DNA of 64,000 nt, from positions 1-64,000 of the forward strand of contig DASROJ010000117.1 of the NCBI GenBank assembly GCA_035646975.1. Direction: 5' to 3'. Position numbers and translations under genes: made by a program. The DNA is from DASROJ01 sp035646975 (GTDB lineage Bacteria; Acidobacteriota; Polarisedimenticolia; JACPZX01; DASXTC01). Positions within the stretch are counted from its first letter, which is position 1. Every line of letters begins with the position of its first letter. The notes beneath the pieces were generated by a model. It saw only the letters and a list, made by a program, of their open reading frames with translations. It had not been told where the DNA came from and made no database searches. This document shows, piece by piece, positions 54,212-63,327 of the stretch.

Positions 54212-55450
54212 ATGCAAAGAGAGAGCGACAAGCCTCCGGGCCGGGCACGCGGACGCCGGGCTCGTCCTGCCACCGGCGACACGAAGCCGGCACAGCCGGC
54301 AACCCCATCGATCGCAGGCCGCGCAGAGTCGGTGGAGGCACTGCTCGCCGAGGCACGCCGCAAGCTGGACGCTGGCGATCCGGAAGGGGCTATCGCCAGC
54401 TGGGATCTCGCGCTGCGGCTCGAGACCGACAGCCACCGGCTTGCGCTCATCCTCGCACAGATGGGCGACGCGTACGGCGACCTGGGCGAATCCGAAAAGG
54501 CGATGGAAGCCCTCTCGCGCGCCGTAAAGCTCGATCCCGGGTTGGCGGTGGCCTGGATCGGACTCGGCATGGCGCGCCAGCGCTCCGGCAATCTCGATGC
54601 AGCGGCCGTCTGCTTCGGCCGCGCAGCCGAAATCGATCCCAAGCTGCCCGAGGCCTGGAACAACCTCGGCGTCGCCTATGACATGATGGGGCGACACACC
54701 GACGCGCTCGATTGCTTCGCCCGGGCCTGCGAGTCGGCGCCGGAGTCGCCCCAGATCTGGTTCAACCGCGGAAACGCCTGCATCGGGCTGGGGGACAACG
54801 ACGCGGCCGTCGCGTCATTCAAGAAGGCGCTGCAGGGTCAGCCGGACGACGCCCGCATCTGGTACAACCTCGCCTATGCGTTTGCGCGCAGGGGCGACAG
54901 CGATTCGGCAATTGCCGCGTACCGCGAGTCGCTGCGAATCGTCCCGGCGGATGCCCCGACCTGGTACAACCTCGCGAACGTCTATTTCGACACGGGACGC
55001 CATCCAGCCGCTATCGCCTGTTACCAGCAGGCGCTGACCCTCTCGCCGGATGATTTCGACTCCTGGAACAACCTCGGCAACTGCTGGTTGCAGGAAGAGC
55101 AGGTCGACGAGGCGATCCGCTGCTACTCCCGCGCGGTGGAGGTTCGCCCCAGCTCGGCCGCTTCATGGAACAACCTGGGCCACGCGTGGTCGCGCACCGG
55201 GGACCAGGAACGAGCGCTGTCCTGTTACAAGGAGGCGATCCGTCTCGAGGAAGAACAGGCGGCCTACTACCTCAACCGCGCGCTTGCCTACGCGCGGCTC
55301 GGTTATGTCGAGGAGGTGTTCAGCGACCTTCGGCATGCCGTGACGCTCAATCCCCTGCTGAGCGACATCCTTCCCACGCTCAAGCCGCTGGATGCCCTTG
55401 CTGAAGACCCACGGTTTCAGGATCTTATTGGCGGGTTTTCGCATCCTTGA
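54212..55450 (+). CDS. TPR protein of 412 residues
   Basis: A basic, Arg/Pro-rich N-terminus (1-38) is followed by about nine tandem TPRs (about 42-395), many of the strict form, such as AWNNLGVAYDMMGRHTDALDCFARA and TWYNLANVYFDTGRHPAAIACYQQA. It is a protein-interaction scaffold; no enzyme domain or signal peptide is visible. It ends 75 bases before the GAF-like gene, with which it may be co-transcribed. Partner and function are unknown. Confidence 0.85.
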   Translation: MQRESDKPPGRARGRRARPATGDTKPAQPATPSIAGRAESVEALLAEARRKLDAGDPEGAIASWDLALRLETDSHRLALILAQMGDAYGDLGESEKAMEALSRAVKLDPGLAVAWIGLGMARQRSGNLDAAAVCFGRAAEIDPKLPEAWNNLGVAYDMMGRHTDALDCFARACESAPESPQIWFNRGNACIGLGDNDAAVASFKKALQGQPDDARIWYNLAYAFARRGDSDSAIAAYRESLRIVPADAPTWYNLANVYFDTGRHPAAIACYQQALTLSPDDFDSWNNLGNCWLQEEQVDEAIRCYSRAVEVRPSSAASWNNLGHAWSRTGDQERALSCYKEAIRLEEEQAAYYLNRALAYARLGYVEEVFSDLRHAVTLNPLLSDILPTLKPLDALAEDPRFQDLIGGFSHP

Positions 55451-55525
55451 CGCCTCGCGATCAGGGCATCATCATTCGGCTCCGATAACCGCCCGTCGAT
55501 CCTTCCAGAGGAGCCTGGCGTCCAG

Positions 55526-56623
55526 ATGAGCGTCGATCCACGCACCGAAGCCGAAAACCGCCTACAGTCCCTGATTGATGATCGGTTCGATGGCCTGTCC
55601 CGGCGCATCCGGGAATGGCTCGAAGAGTCGCACGTCCGGGCCGGATCACTCACCGAGATCATCGAGCAGGCGCGGCGCGAGCCGCTGCTGGTGGACACGG
55701 AACTCATTGCGCCACGGCCCGGCCCGGCCTCCGCCGGGATGAGCGATCTGGCCCGGTTCGCCCGCGAGGTGGAACGCTCGGCGGATCAGGTCGTGATTCT
55801 CGGACAGCTCCTGAGCGCGGCCGGCTCGTTCGCCTCGCGCGCGGCCCTTTTCGTCGTGCGCAACGAGAGTCTTGTCGGATGGACGGCGCACGGGTTTGCG
55901 GAGGAATTCAACCCTCGGAAAGTCGTGCTGCGATTGCCCGACGGCTGCCTGCTGGGGCGCGCCCACGGCGCCAGCGCGCAGATGGTCGAGTCCGCGGCGG
56001 ACGGCGTCGACGCCGATCGTCTCGCCGGCCTGCTGGGCGGCGAGCCCCCCGCGGTGATGATGGCGTCACCTCTCTGGGTGCGGGACCGGGTTGTCGCCCT
56101 GCTCTACGCCGACACGTTCGACACGTCTGGCTCCTGGTCCCCCGAAGCGATCGGCGTGATGGCCACGCTGGCGGCGCTGAGCCTCGAGGCGATTCCCGCG
56201 CGAACGAAGTTTCCGCGCCCGCCGGTTTCACCTGCCGCATCGGAGATCCGGGATTCCGCCATGACGACCCCGCAGCCGGGCACGGCCTCCGGGCCGAAGC
56301 GGCCGGCGGCACGCGATCAGGAACCAGCGGTTTCGCCCACCGAGGAAATCGACCCGGAAGTCGCGCAAGCCCAACAGGACGCGCAGCGGTTCGCCCGCCT
56401 GCTGGTCTCAGAGATTCTTCTGTATAATGAGAAGGAGATCGAGGAAGGGCGCCGCGACAAGGATCTCTATGAGCGCCTGAAGGAAGACATCGAGAGGAGC
56501 CGGCAGATGTATCAGCGACGTGCATCGCCCCATCTTTCGGATGGCCCTGATTACTTCCTGCAGGAGCTGGTGCGAACCCTGGCCGATGGAGACGAGAGCG
56601 CCCTCACTGTTCCGTGGGATTGA
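55526..56623 (+). CDS. GAF-like sensor protein with conserved C-terminal helix motif
   Basis: 365 residues. A GAF-like domain spans about 75-225 (QVVILGQLLSAAGSFASRAALFVVRN, the strand ESLVGWTAHGF and WVRDRVVALLYADTF). A Pro/Ser/Ala-rich linker follows (about 230-280), then a charged C-terminal helix (about 290-345) with RFARLLVSEILLYNEKEIEEG. I have seen that helix as a tail in unrelated multi-domain proteins of deep-branching bacteria, but its role is unknown. No catalytic motif is seen. It overlaps the next gene by ten bases. Confidence 0.7.
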   Translation: MSVDPRTEAENRLQSLIDDRFDGLSRRIREWLEESHVRAGSLTEIIEQARREPLLVDTELIAPRPGPASAGMSDLARFAREVERSADQVVILGQLLSAAGSFASRAALFVVRNESLVGWTAHGFAEEFNPRKVVLRLPDGCLLGRAHGASAQMVESAADGVDADRLAGLLGGEPPAVMMASPLWVRDRVVALLYADTFDTSGSWSPEAIGVMATLAALSLEAIPARTKFPRPPVSPAASEIRDSAMTTPQPGTASGPKRPAARDQEPAVSPTEEIDPEVAQAQQDAQRFARLLVSEILLYNEKEIEEGRRDKDLYERLKEDIERSRQMYQRRASPHLSDGPDYFLQELVRTLADGDESALTVPWD

Positions 56624-57510
56624 ACCGCAGACTGCAGGCCGATCTCTGCATCATCGGGCTGAGCGCCATCTGGGGTTGCACGTTCGTCGTCGTGAAGAGC
56701 GCCCTCGCCGACATCTCGCCGATGCTCTTCATCACCATCAGGTTCTGCGCCGCCGCGCTGCCGCTCTATTTTCTGGTTCCTCGCGGAGCGTTTTCGACGG
56801 CCCCGGTCCTGCCGACGCTGGCGGGCGGCTTCGTAACCGGCCTGATGCTGTTCGCGGGATTCGCGTTCCAGACGGTCGGCATCCAGTTCACCACGCCCGC
56901 CCGCGCCGCCTTCATCACGGCGATGTACATCATCTTCACGCCATTGATGTCGATCGCGCTGCGGTTGCGCCCGCCCACGGCCGCTTCGTTCTGCGGTGCG
57001 GTCCTTGCGATCACCGGCCTGTATTTTCTCACCGGAGTCGGGCGCTCCGGTGGCGGGTTCGGCTACGGAGAACTTCTCATCCTGCTCGCGGCGCTCGCCT
57101 TCTCAGCTCACCTGCTCGCCGTGGACCACTACACTCGCCGCCACGACAAGCGCACCATCGCCTTTCTCCAGGTGGCGGTGGTCGGCGTCCTGGGGATCGG
57201 CCCGACCGCGTTGTTCGAGCAGCCGCGCTTCGTCCCGACACCGGGGTTGTTCGGCGCGCTGGCCGTCACGTCGATCCTCGCGACCGCCGTGGCCTTCTTC
57301 GTGCTCAACATCGTCCAGTCATGGACCACCCCCACCCGGGCTGCCGTGATCTTCGCCGCCGAGCCGGTCTTTGCCGCGGTGACGTCATGGCTGGTCGAAC
57401 GCGAGGTGCTCACCGGCGGCGCCCTGTTCGGAGCGCTGCTGATTCTCGCCGGCGTGCTGACAACCGAGCTTGGCCCTCCCGGCCGACGTGAGACGGAGCC
57501 TGCCCTGTGA
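56614..57510 (+). CDS. EamA/DMT-family membrane transporter
   Basis: 298 residues with ten hydrophobic helices arranged as two EamA halves (about 1-145 and 150-290). The start is GTG at 56614; a TTG at 56620 is the alternative, and both lie within the end of the previous gene. Drug/metabolite transporters of this type move amino acids, nucleotide derivatives or other small molecules, and the substrate cannot be predicted. It shares four bases with the next gene. Confidence 0.88.
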   Translation: MGLNRRLQADLCIIGLSAIWGCTFVVVKSALADISPMLFITIRFCAAALPLYFLVPRGAFSTAPVLPTLAGGFVTGLMLFAGFAFQTVGIQFTTPARAAFITAMYIIFTPLMSIALRLRPPTAASFCGAVLAITGLYFLTGVGRSGGGFGYGELLILLAALAFSAHLLAVDHYTRRHDKRTIAFLQVAVVGVLGIGPTALFEQPRFVPTPGLFGALAVTSILATAVAFFVLNIVQSWTTPTRAAVIFAAEPVFAAVTSWLVEREVLTGGALFGALLILAGVLTTELGPPGRRETEPAL

Positions 57511-58817
57511 CCGAGCCAGACACAGTCAGATTCATCGAGGGCGGGCTGACCGGTGCGACGATGCTGTTGCTCGCGGCGCTCATCGCCGCGTGTCTCGCGG
57601 CGGAGGCGTTTTTCTCGGGCTCCGAGGTGGCGCTCGTTTCGGTGGACCGCAACCGCATCCGCCGCCGAGCGGAGGCGGGCTCCGTTACGGCGCGGCATGT
57701 CCAGAACCTGATCGACCGTCCGGACCGACTCCTGTCGACCACGCTCATCGGCACGAACCTCGCCGTCGTGACGGCGTCGTTTCTTGCCAACGAGCTGTTC
57801 GCCCGCAGGTTTGGCCCCGGCGCATCAGCCTGGGGAATCGTCCTGATGATCCCGCTCATCCTGCTGTTCGGGGAAATCCTGCCCAAGACGTTCTCCCGCC
57901 GGCATCCCGAGACCATCGCGCTGAAGGTGATCCTTCCGCTGCGTTTCGCCATGCTGCTGATGACGCCGCTGGTGGCGATCACCTCCGGGGCGGCGCGCCT
58001 CTTCGTCCGCCCTTTTCACGCGCGCGGGGGCCGGCTGCCGTTCGTCACGAAGGAAGAGCTGCGGATGATTCTCCACGCGGAGCACCGGCTCGCACTGGAG
58101 CGCGACGAGACCAGCCTCATCAAGCACCTGGTGGATTTTGCCGATGCCAAGGCGGGCGAGCACATGACGCCGCTGGTGGACGTCGCCTCGCTGCCCCACA
58201 CGGCCGGCCTGTCCCAGGCGGTGCGCCTCATCCATGAGCGCGGCTTCTCCCGGATTCCGATCTTCGCAGATCGCGTCGACAACATCACCGGCATCGTCGA
58301 GGCGATGGACCTGATCGACGCCTCGCCGGAAGAAGCCTCCCTGGCCCGATTCATCAAGCTCCCGTTCTACGTGCCCGTCACGGCCCGGATCGACGGCCTG
58401 CTCGAGGAGTTCCGCCGCACGCACCAGGAGATGGCCGTCGTGGTGGACGAGTACGGTTCCGCCGTCGGCGTCCTGACGCTCGAGGACATCGTCGAGGAGA
58501 TCGTGGGGGATGTCTTCGACGAATTCGACCGCCCGGGAAAGGCCGGTTTCGAACGCTCCGGTGACGGAGCGTTTCTCGTCGACGGCAAGTACAAGCTCGA
58601 CGAGCTGGAGGAAAAACTCGGTGTGCGTCTGCCGCGCGCCGGTTACGAGACGGTCGCCGGGCTCACGTCACACCTGTTCCAGAAGGTGCCCAAGGCCGGT
58701 GAGACCCTCGAGCAGGATGGGATTCGAATCACCATCATCGACGCCAGCCAGCGCACGGTGCGCAGGATCAGGCTCGAAATCGTCGGTCAGGTCGGCTCCG
58801 GCGCCAGACCTGCCTGA
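57507..58817 (+). CDS. CNNM/CorC-type (DUF21-CBS) membrane protein
   Basis: 436 residues. DUF21 membrane domain (about 15-200, with LAAEAFFSGSEVALVSVDRNRIRRRAEAG), two CBS domains (about 205-335, MTPLVDVASLPHTAGLSQAV and AVVVDEYGSAVGVLTLEDIVEEIVGDVFDEFD) and a C-terminal CorC/HlyC domain (about 345-430). Family members affect magnesium or cobalt handling or act as regulators of ion transport. The start is GTG at 57507 with four-base overlap with the transporter. Confidence 0.9.
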   Translation: MTEPDTVRFIEGGLTGATMLLLAALIAACLAAEAFFSGSEVALVSVDRNRIRRRAEAGSVTARHVQNLIDRPDRLLSTTLIGTNLAVVTASFLANELFARRFGPGASAWGIVLMIPLILLFGEILPKTFSRRHPETIALKVILPLRFAMLLMTPLVAITSGAARLFVRPFHARGGRLPFVTKEELRMILHAEHRLALERDETSLIKHLVDFADAKAGEHMTPLVDVASLPHTAGLSQAVRLIHERGFSRIPIFADRVDNITGIVEAMDLIDASPEEASLARFIKLPFYVPVTARIDGLLEEFRRTHQEMAVVVDEYGSAVGVLTLEDIVEEIVGDVFDEFDRPGKAGFERSGDGAFLVDGKYKLDELEEKLGVRLPRAGYETVAGLTSHLFQKVPKAGETLEQDGIRITIIDASQRTVRRIRLEIVGQVGSGARPA

Positions 58818-58839
58818 CGCCCTGACGTCATGACGCTCG

Positions 58840-59985
58840 CTATTTTCTGTCGAAGATCTCCTTGGCGATGATCAATCGCTGGATCTGCGATGTCCCTTCG
58901 TAGATCTGGAATACCTTCGCGTCCCGCATCAGTTTTTCGACGGGATACTCCGACGAGAAGCCGTATCCGCCGAACACCTGCACCGCATCGAGCGCGCTCT
59001 TCATCGCCATGTCCGCGGCGAATGCCTTGGCCATGGCCGCCTGCCTCGTGTTGCGTTCACCCCGGTCGATCGTGCTGGCGCATTGCCAGACGAGCAGCCT
59101 GGCCGCCTCGATGTTCATCGCCATCTCCGCGATCATGAACGACACGGCCTGATGGGCGGAGATCGGCACGCCGAAACTCCGGCGCTCCTGCGCGTAGCGG
59201 ATCGAATGCTCCATCGCGCATCGCGCCAGTCCCACCGCGGCGGCCGAGACGATCGGCCGGGTATGGTCGAAGGCCGACATCGCGATCTTGAAGCCGTCGC
59301 CTTCCTTGCCGAGAAGGTTGGATGCGGGCACCTTCACGTCGGTGAAGGTCAGCGCGCGGGTGTCCGAGGCGTGCTGTCCCATGTTCCACTCTTTCTTGCC
59401 AACCTCGATGCCGGTCGCGGAACGGTCCACGATGAACGCGCTCATTCCCCTGTGTTTCTTCTCCGGGTCGGTGTAGACCAGCACGAAGTACCAGTCGGCC
59501 ACGCTGCCATTCGTGATCCACATCTTGGCGCCGTTGAGCACGTAGTCGTTGCCCACTTTCCTGGCGACGGTCTTGATGCCCGCGACATCCGAACCGGCGT
59601 CCGGCTCGGTGACGCAATAGGCGGCGAACTTGAACTCCTTCGTCATCGGCGCCAGGTATCTCTTCTTCTGGTCCTCGTTGCCTGCGACGATGACCGGTGC
59701 CTCGGCGAGGGTGTTGGCTTCCATGGCCGTGCCGATGCCCGTGCAGCCCGCCGCCACCTCCTCGGCGATGAGACAGCCTTCGAACACGCCGAGCCCGGCG
59801 CCACCGTAGGCGTCCGGGATATGCGTGTTCATCAGGCCGAGCTCCCAGGCCTTTCTGCATATCTCCCTGGGAAACTCGCCCGTCTTGTCGTGATGCGGGG
59901 CCACGGGCACGATTTCCTGCAGGGCGAACTCGCGCGCCAGGTCGCGGATCTGTCGCTGCTCTTCGGTCAGGGTGAAATCAGGCAT
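58840..59985 (-). CDS. Acyl-CoA dehydrogenase, short/medium-chain type
   Basis: 381 residues, FAD enzyme that introduces the alpha-beta double bond in acyl-CoA. Family signatures are CVTEPDAGSDVAG, WITNGSVADWY, RRSFGVPISAHQAVSFMIAEMAMNIEA, and the C-terminal QIYEGTSQIQRLIIA, whose E in YEGTSQ corresponds to the catalytic base in medium-chain enzymes. The chain-length preference is not determined by the sequence. It is monocistronic, convergent with the CNNM gene and 96 bases downstream of the cupin gene. Confidence 0.93.
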   Translation of the reverse strand: MPDFTLTEEQRQIRDLAREFALQEIVPVAPHHDKTGEFPREICRKAWELGLMNTHIPDAYGGAGLGVFEGCLIAEEVAAGCTGIGTAMEANTLAEAPVIVAGNEDQKKRYLAPMTKEFKFAAYCVTEPDAGSDVAGIKTVARKVGNDYVLNGAKMWITNGSVADWYFVLVYTDPEKKHRGMSAFIVDRSATGIEVGKKEWNMGQHASDTRALTFTDVKVPASNLLGKEGDGFKIAMSAFDHTRPIVSAAAVGLARCAMEHSIRYAQERRSFGVPISAHQAVSFMIAEMAMNIEAARLLVWQCASTIDRGERNTRQAAMAKAFAADMAMKSALDAVQVFGGYGFSSEYPVEKLMRDAKVFQIYEGTSQIQRLIIAKEIFDRK

Positions 59986-60050
59986 CGCGGTGTCTCCTCC
60001 GGTGAGTCGGAATCAGCGGCTTGGGCTGCGTCAAGCGTCGTCGCTTCGAA

Positions 60051-60104
60051 CAGGCTCGGGGCATCACACAGGCTCGGGGCATCACACAGGCTCGGGGCGC
60101 TGCG
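60051..60104. repeat. About 2.6 tandem copies of an 18-bp unit at the 3' end of the cupin gene
   Basis: The unit CAGGCTCGGGGCATCACA occurs at 60051-60068 and 60069-60086 without change, and a third copy with altered second half follows at 60087-60104. The repeat overlaps the last codons and stop of the cupin gene and lies between the cupin and acyl-CoA dehydrogenase genes. Confidence 0.85.
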
Positions 60105-60444
60105 AAAGCTCGGGCCGGAACGCCGGTGAGCAGACCGAATAGCAGACGAGAGGCTCGCGGCCCGTGTTCTCGAGACGCCAGAGCGCGCCCTTCGGGACAT
60201 GGATTGCATGTCCGGCGCCCACCTCCGAGGCCGCGCCATCGAGCCAGGCTTTTCCTTTGCCTGAAAGCACGATGACCGCTTCATCGAATCCATTGCGTTC
60301 GTCCACGCCACCGCAGCCCGCCGGCAGCATCAGCCAGGCCACGCTCATGCCCGGCAGCCCGTCGGCGGCCCCGAACACCTCGCAGATCTTCCGCCCGGTC
60401 TTGTCGGTCACGGTTCGCTCGGGCATCAGCCGGTAAGCTGTCAT
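60082..60444 (-). CDS. Small cupin-domain protein
   Basis: 120 residues with a single cupin barrel: WLMLPAGCGGVDERNGFDEAVIVLSGKGKAWLDG and VGAGHAIHVPKGALWRLEN (cupin motifs 1 and 2). The motif-1 metal histidines are replaced (VDERNGFDE), so metal binding is uncertain. It may bind a ligand or sugar. I start it at the ATG of 60444; a start at 60534 adds 30 residues without family support. Its last codons fall in the 18-bp repeat. Confidence 0.78.
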   Translation of the reverse strand: MTAYRLMPERTVTDKTGRKICEVFGAADGLPGMSVAWLMLPAGCGGVDERNGFDEAVIVLSGKGKAWLDGAASEVGAGHAIHVPKGALWRLENTGREPLVCYSVCSPAFRPELSQRPEPV

Positions 60445-60633
60445 CGCGCTATTCCCCTTCTCACTCCAGTCTTCTTGATCGACTCCACGCCGAGTGGCAA
60501 TCACCTGCCGGAATTCCACGACATGATCCCACACGCGACACGAGGATGAAAGTGAGGTTCCCGAATCAGCGGCCGGTCGGCACTCACGGAATCCCCAGGC
60601 CCCGTGAATCGATCCCCGGACTGAAGTAATGCC

Positions 60634-60663
60634 GTGACTCCATCGGCCTGTTCGCCGTAGAAT
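60634..60663 (+). promoter_or_regulatory. Possible promoter of the DUF1579 gene
   Basis: GTGACT, 18 bases, TAGAAT. The -10 is good, the -35 moderate. Start near 60670 with AAAGGAG upstream of the ATG at 60703. The rest of the 258-base divergent gap (60445-60702) shows no clear promoter for the cupin gene. Confidence 0.4.
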
Positions 60664-60702
60664 CGCACACCCTTTCGAAACACACTTTCAAAGGAGTCGA
60701 GA

Positions 60703-61335
60703 ATGACGAAATGCCGCTGGATGCTTTGCCGCCTCGTGTTGTGTGGAATTCTCGGATGCTGCGTCGCCGGCACGGCCATGGCGATTGCCGCTCCCGCCGA
60801 GACGAAGGCGAAGTCGGCAAAGGCCGCACCGGCCAAAATGACCGATGAACAGATGATGGCCGAGATGATGAAGCTGGGCACTCCGGGCCCGAACCACGAG
60901 ATGCTCAAGAAGTTCGTCGGCTCCTGGAAGACCGTCACGAAGATGTGGATGGGCCCGGGCGAACCGCAATCCTCCGACGGCTCCGCGGAGTACTCGATGA
61001 TCCTGGGAGGCCGCCTCCTCAAGGATGAGTACAAAGGCACCTTCATGGGCGGCCCTTTCGAGGGGTTCGGTCTGACCGGGTATGACAACAAGAAGGGCAG
61101 GTTCATCACGGTCTGGGGCGACACCATGATGACCGGGCTGATCGAGGTGGACGGCACCTACAACGCCGCCACCAGGGAAATGACCTTCAAGGGGATGATG
61201 AACATGGTCGGCCCGCCCACTCCCTACCGGATGGTCACGAAGTTCGTCGACGACAACCACTTCGTGTTCAGCTGGTACGAGCGGCGCGAGGGCAAGGAAA
61301 CAAAGACGATGGAGATCGACTACACCCGGCAGTAG
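60703..61335 (+). CDS. DUF1579 exported protein
   Basis: 210 residues. A signal peptide (about 1-29, CRLVLCGILGCCVAGTAMA) is followed by an Ala/Lys/Met-rich helical linker (30-60) and the DUF1579 beta barrel (FVGSWKTVTKMWMGPG, ILGGRLLKDEYKGTFMGGPFEGFGLTGYDN, and the late FSWYERREGKE). The family is lipocalin-like and of unknown role. It probably acts in the periplasm. It lies 8 bases before the DUF72 gene, so the two may be expressed together. Confidence 0.87.
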   Translation: MTKCRWMLCRLVLCGILGCCVAGTAMAIAAPAETKAKSAKAAPAKMTDEQMMAEMMKLGTPGPNHEMLKKFVGSWKTVTKMWMGPGEPQSSDGSAEYSMILGGRLLKDEYKGTFMGGPFEGFGLTGYDNKKGRFITVWGDTMMTGLIEVDGTYNAATREMTFKGMMNMVGPPTPYRMVTKFVDDNHFVFSWYERREGKETKTMEIDYTRQ

Positions 61336-61343
61336 GGGCATGC

Positions 61344-62153
61344 GTGCTGCTTGATCCGCGGCTCTATCTTGGGACCTCCTCCTGGTCGAGCAAGGACTGG
61401 GAGGGGGTTTTCTATCCCGAGGGCACTCCACCCGGCGAGTACCTCGCGTACTACGCGACGCGCCATCGCACCGTCGAGGTCGATGCGACGTTCTACCGCG
61501 CCCCATCCGCCGCCATGACGAGGAAGTGGCGTGATGCGCTGCCCGAGGGTTTCGTTCTCGCAGCCAAGGTCCCCCGGACGATCACCCATGACAAGACGCT
61601 CACCGGCTGCGAGGAGGAGATGGAGGAGTTCCTTTCGGCGATGGACAACCTGGGTGACCGGCTCGGCCCGATGTTGTTCCAGTTTCCCTACCACAACAAG
61701 GCGTCAGAAATCACCCGGAAGGTATTCACGACGCGTCTGCGGTCGTTTCTGCCAAAGCTGCCGAAGGACCACCGGTTCGCGATCGAAATCCGCAACAAGG
61801 GATGGGTGGTCCCGGAGCTTCTCGATCTGCTGCGCGAGCACGAAGTCGCTTTCGCGCTGATCGATCATCCATGGATGCCGCGAGTGGATCAGCTGATGGC
61901 CGACGTGGATCCGATCACGACCGGCTTCGCCTACGTGCGGTGGCTCGGAGACCGCAAGGGAATCGAGGAGCGCACGAAGAGCTGGGACAAGGTGATCGTC
62001 GATCGCACTTCAGAGATGGAGAGATGGGTCCCGGCGATCCGCGAGCTGCTCAAACGCAACGTGACCGTCTACGGCTACTTCAACAACCACTACGCGGGTC
62101 ACGCACCGGACTCGATCGCACTGTTCGAAAAAGTGTGGCAGGACGCGATCTAG
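61344..62153 (+). CDS. DUF72 family protein (YecE-like)
   Basis: 269 residues from a GTG at 61344. TIM-barrel-like DUF72 pattern: LYLGTSSWSSKDWEGVFYPEG, HRTVEVDATFYRAPS, VPRTITHDK, FAIEIRNKGWVVPELLDLL and YGYFNNHYAGHAPDSI. The family's reaction is unknown. Its TAG stop shares CTAG with the TAG of the convergent phzF-like gene (62150-62153). Confidence 0.9.
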   Translation: MLLDPRLYLGTSSWSSKDWEGVFYPEGTPPGEYLAYYATRHRTVEVDATFYRAPSAAMTRKWRDALPEGFVLAAKVPRTITHDKTLTGCEEEMEEFLSAMDNLGDRLGPMLFQFPYHNKASEITRKVFTTRLRSFLPKLPKDHRFAIEIRNKGWVVPELLDLLREHEVAFALIDHPWMPRVDQLMADVDPITTGFAYVRWLGDRKGIEERTKSWDKVIVDRTSEMERWVPAIRELLKRNVTVYGYFNNHYAGHAPDSIALFEKVWQDAI

Positions 62154-63076
62154 CAGGTTGATGCGTCCGAGGGAACCTGGATCGCCCCCTCGAGCACCGT
62201 CACGGCCCGTCCGGCGATCGTGATCGATCGGATCCGACCACCCTGATGGGCGACCTCCACCTCGATGCGTCCGGGTCGACCCACCTCATCCCCCTGTTCG
62301 GCGACGTAGAGCAGTCGCCCGGCGTCTGGCCGCGTGGCCCGCTCCTCGAGCAGAGAATTGGCCAGCAGGTACGCGCCCACGGGCCCCTGGGCCGCACCGG
62401 TCACGGGGTCCTCGTCTATCCCGCACGCCGGCGCGAACATCCTGACATGCACCGCCGAACCTGCCTCCAGGGTCTCGGTCGTGATGACGATGATCTCCCC
62501 CACCCCCTCCTGGGACTCCAGCGCGAGCAGAGCCTTGAAGTCCGGACGCATGCGACGCATCGCCTCAAGACCGGTCAGCGGCACCACGGCCCACTGCGCC
62601 GCCTTCATCACCGGCAGACGCGCGTGCAGATCGTCGGTCTCGAGTCCGAGCGGCTCGGCGATGCGGCAGGTGGCGATGTCCCATGGAAGAAGATCCGCCA
62701 CCGGAAGTCCCAGCCGGACTCTTGGGCCCACGTCGTCCCGGTCGAGATCGAGCGCCAGCACACCGGAGAGACACTCGAGCCGGTAGGAACCCGCGCCGAC
62801 TCTTCCTGTCTCCATCGCGGCGTGGAAGCAGGCCACCGTTGCATGGCCGCAGAGGTCCACTTCGACCTTCGGCGTGAACCATCTCACCCGGAAATCGGCC
62901 CCGGGGCCCGACGGCGGGAGCAGATAGGCTGTCTCCGACACGTTCATCTCGCGGGCGATGATCTGCATCTGGCTGTCCGAGAGACCTGCGGCGTCCAGCA
63001 CGACCCCGGCCGAATTGCCGGAGAACGGCCGCGTGGTGAAGGCGTCCACCTGCTTGACGACGATCGTGGGCGTCAC
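62150..63076 (-). CDS. PhzF family isomerase-like protein
   Basis: 308 residues from a GTG at 63076, which overlaps the stop of the PGPGW gene (GTGA). PhzF fold, a relative of DapF: QVDAFTTRPFSGNSAGVVLD at the N-terminus, VSETAYLLPPS, FRVRWFTPKVEVDLCGHATVA and CGIDEDPVTGAAQGPVGAYL. Family members include phenazine isomerase and many uncharacterised epimerase-like proteins. Phenazine genes are not seen, so the substrate is open. A longer reading from 63508 has no family support. Confidence 0.88.
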   Translation of the reverse strand: MTPTIVVKQVDAFTTRPFSGNSAGVVLDAAGLSDSQMQIIAREMNVSETAYLLPPSGPGADFRVRWFTPKVEVDLCGHATVACFHAAMETGRVGAGSYRLECLSGVLALDLDRDDVGPRVRLGLPVADLLPWDIATCRIAEPLGLETDDLHARLPVMKAAQWAVVPLTGLEAMRRMRPDFKALLALESQEGVGEIIVITTETLEAGSAVHVRMFAPACGIDEDPVTGAAQGPVGAYLLANSLLEERATRPDAGRLLYVAEQGDEVGRPGRIEVEVAHQGGRIRSITIAGRAVTVLEGAIQVPSDASTC

Positions 63077-63327
63077 GGCCTGGCCCCCTGATCGTCGTCG
63101 GGCTCCTTGTGCCGGATGTGGAATTTCTTCTTCGTCCAGATCAGCAGCGACTTTGCCCATCGACTGTGCGGGCTCAGCATGGCGAGGCCCGCCAGGATCA
63201 CGAGCACGCCCGGTCCCGGCGTGACCAGCATCACCAGACCGAGCAGCAGGAGCAGCGAGCCGATCGAGATGCTGGCAATCTTGAGGGCGAGCACGAGGGA
63301 AGGATGTCTTGGCGGCGGAGCCGTCAC
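63073..63327 (-). CDS. PGPGW-family small membrane protein
   Basis: 84 residues. A transmembrane hairpin (about 13-50) carries the family motif VTPGPGVLVILAGLAMLS, then a basic cytoplasmic tail with KFHIRHKEPDDD. The family (PGPGW) has no known function. It overlaps the phzF-like gene (GTGA) and dapF (four bases) on the same strand, so dapF, this gene and phzF are probably co-transcribed. Confidence 0.85.
   Translation of the reverse strand: MTAPPPRHPSLVLALKIASISIGSLLLLLGLVMLVTPGPGVLVILAGLAMLSPHSRWAKSLLIWTKKKFHIRHKEPDDDQGARP

Noticed and set aside
62150..63076. PhzF as part of a phenazine cluster
   Set aside because: No other phz gene is nearby, and the PhzF fold is widespread with other or unknown roles.
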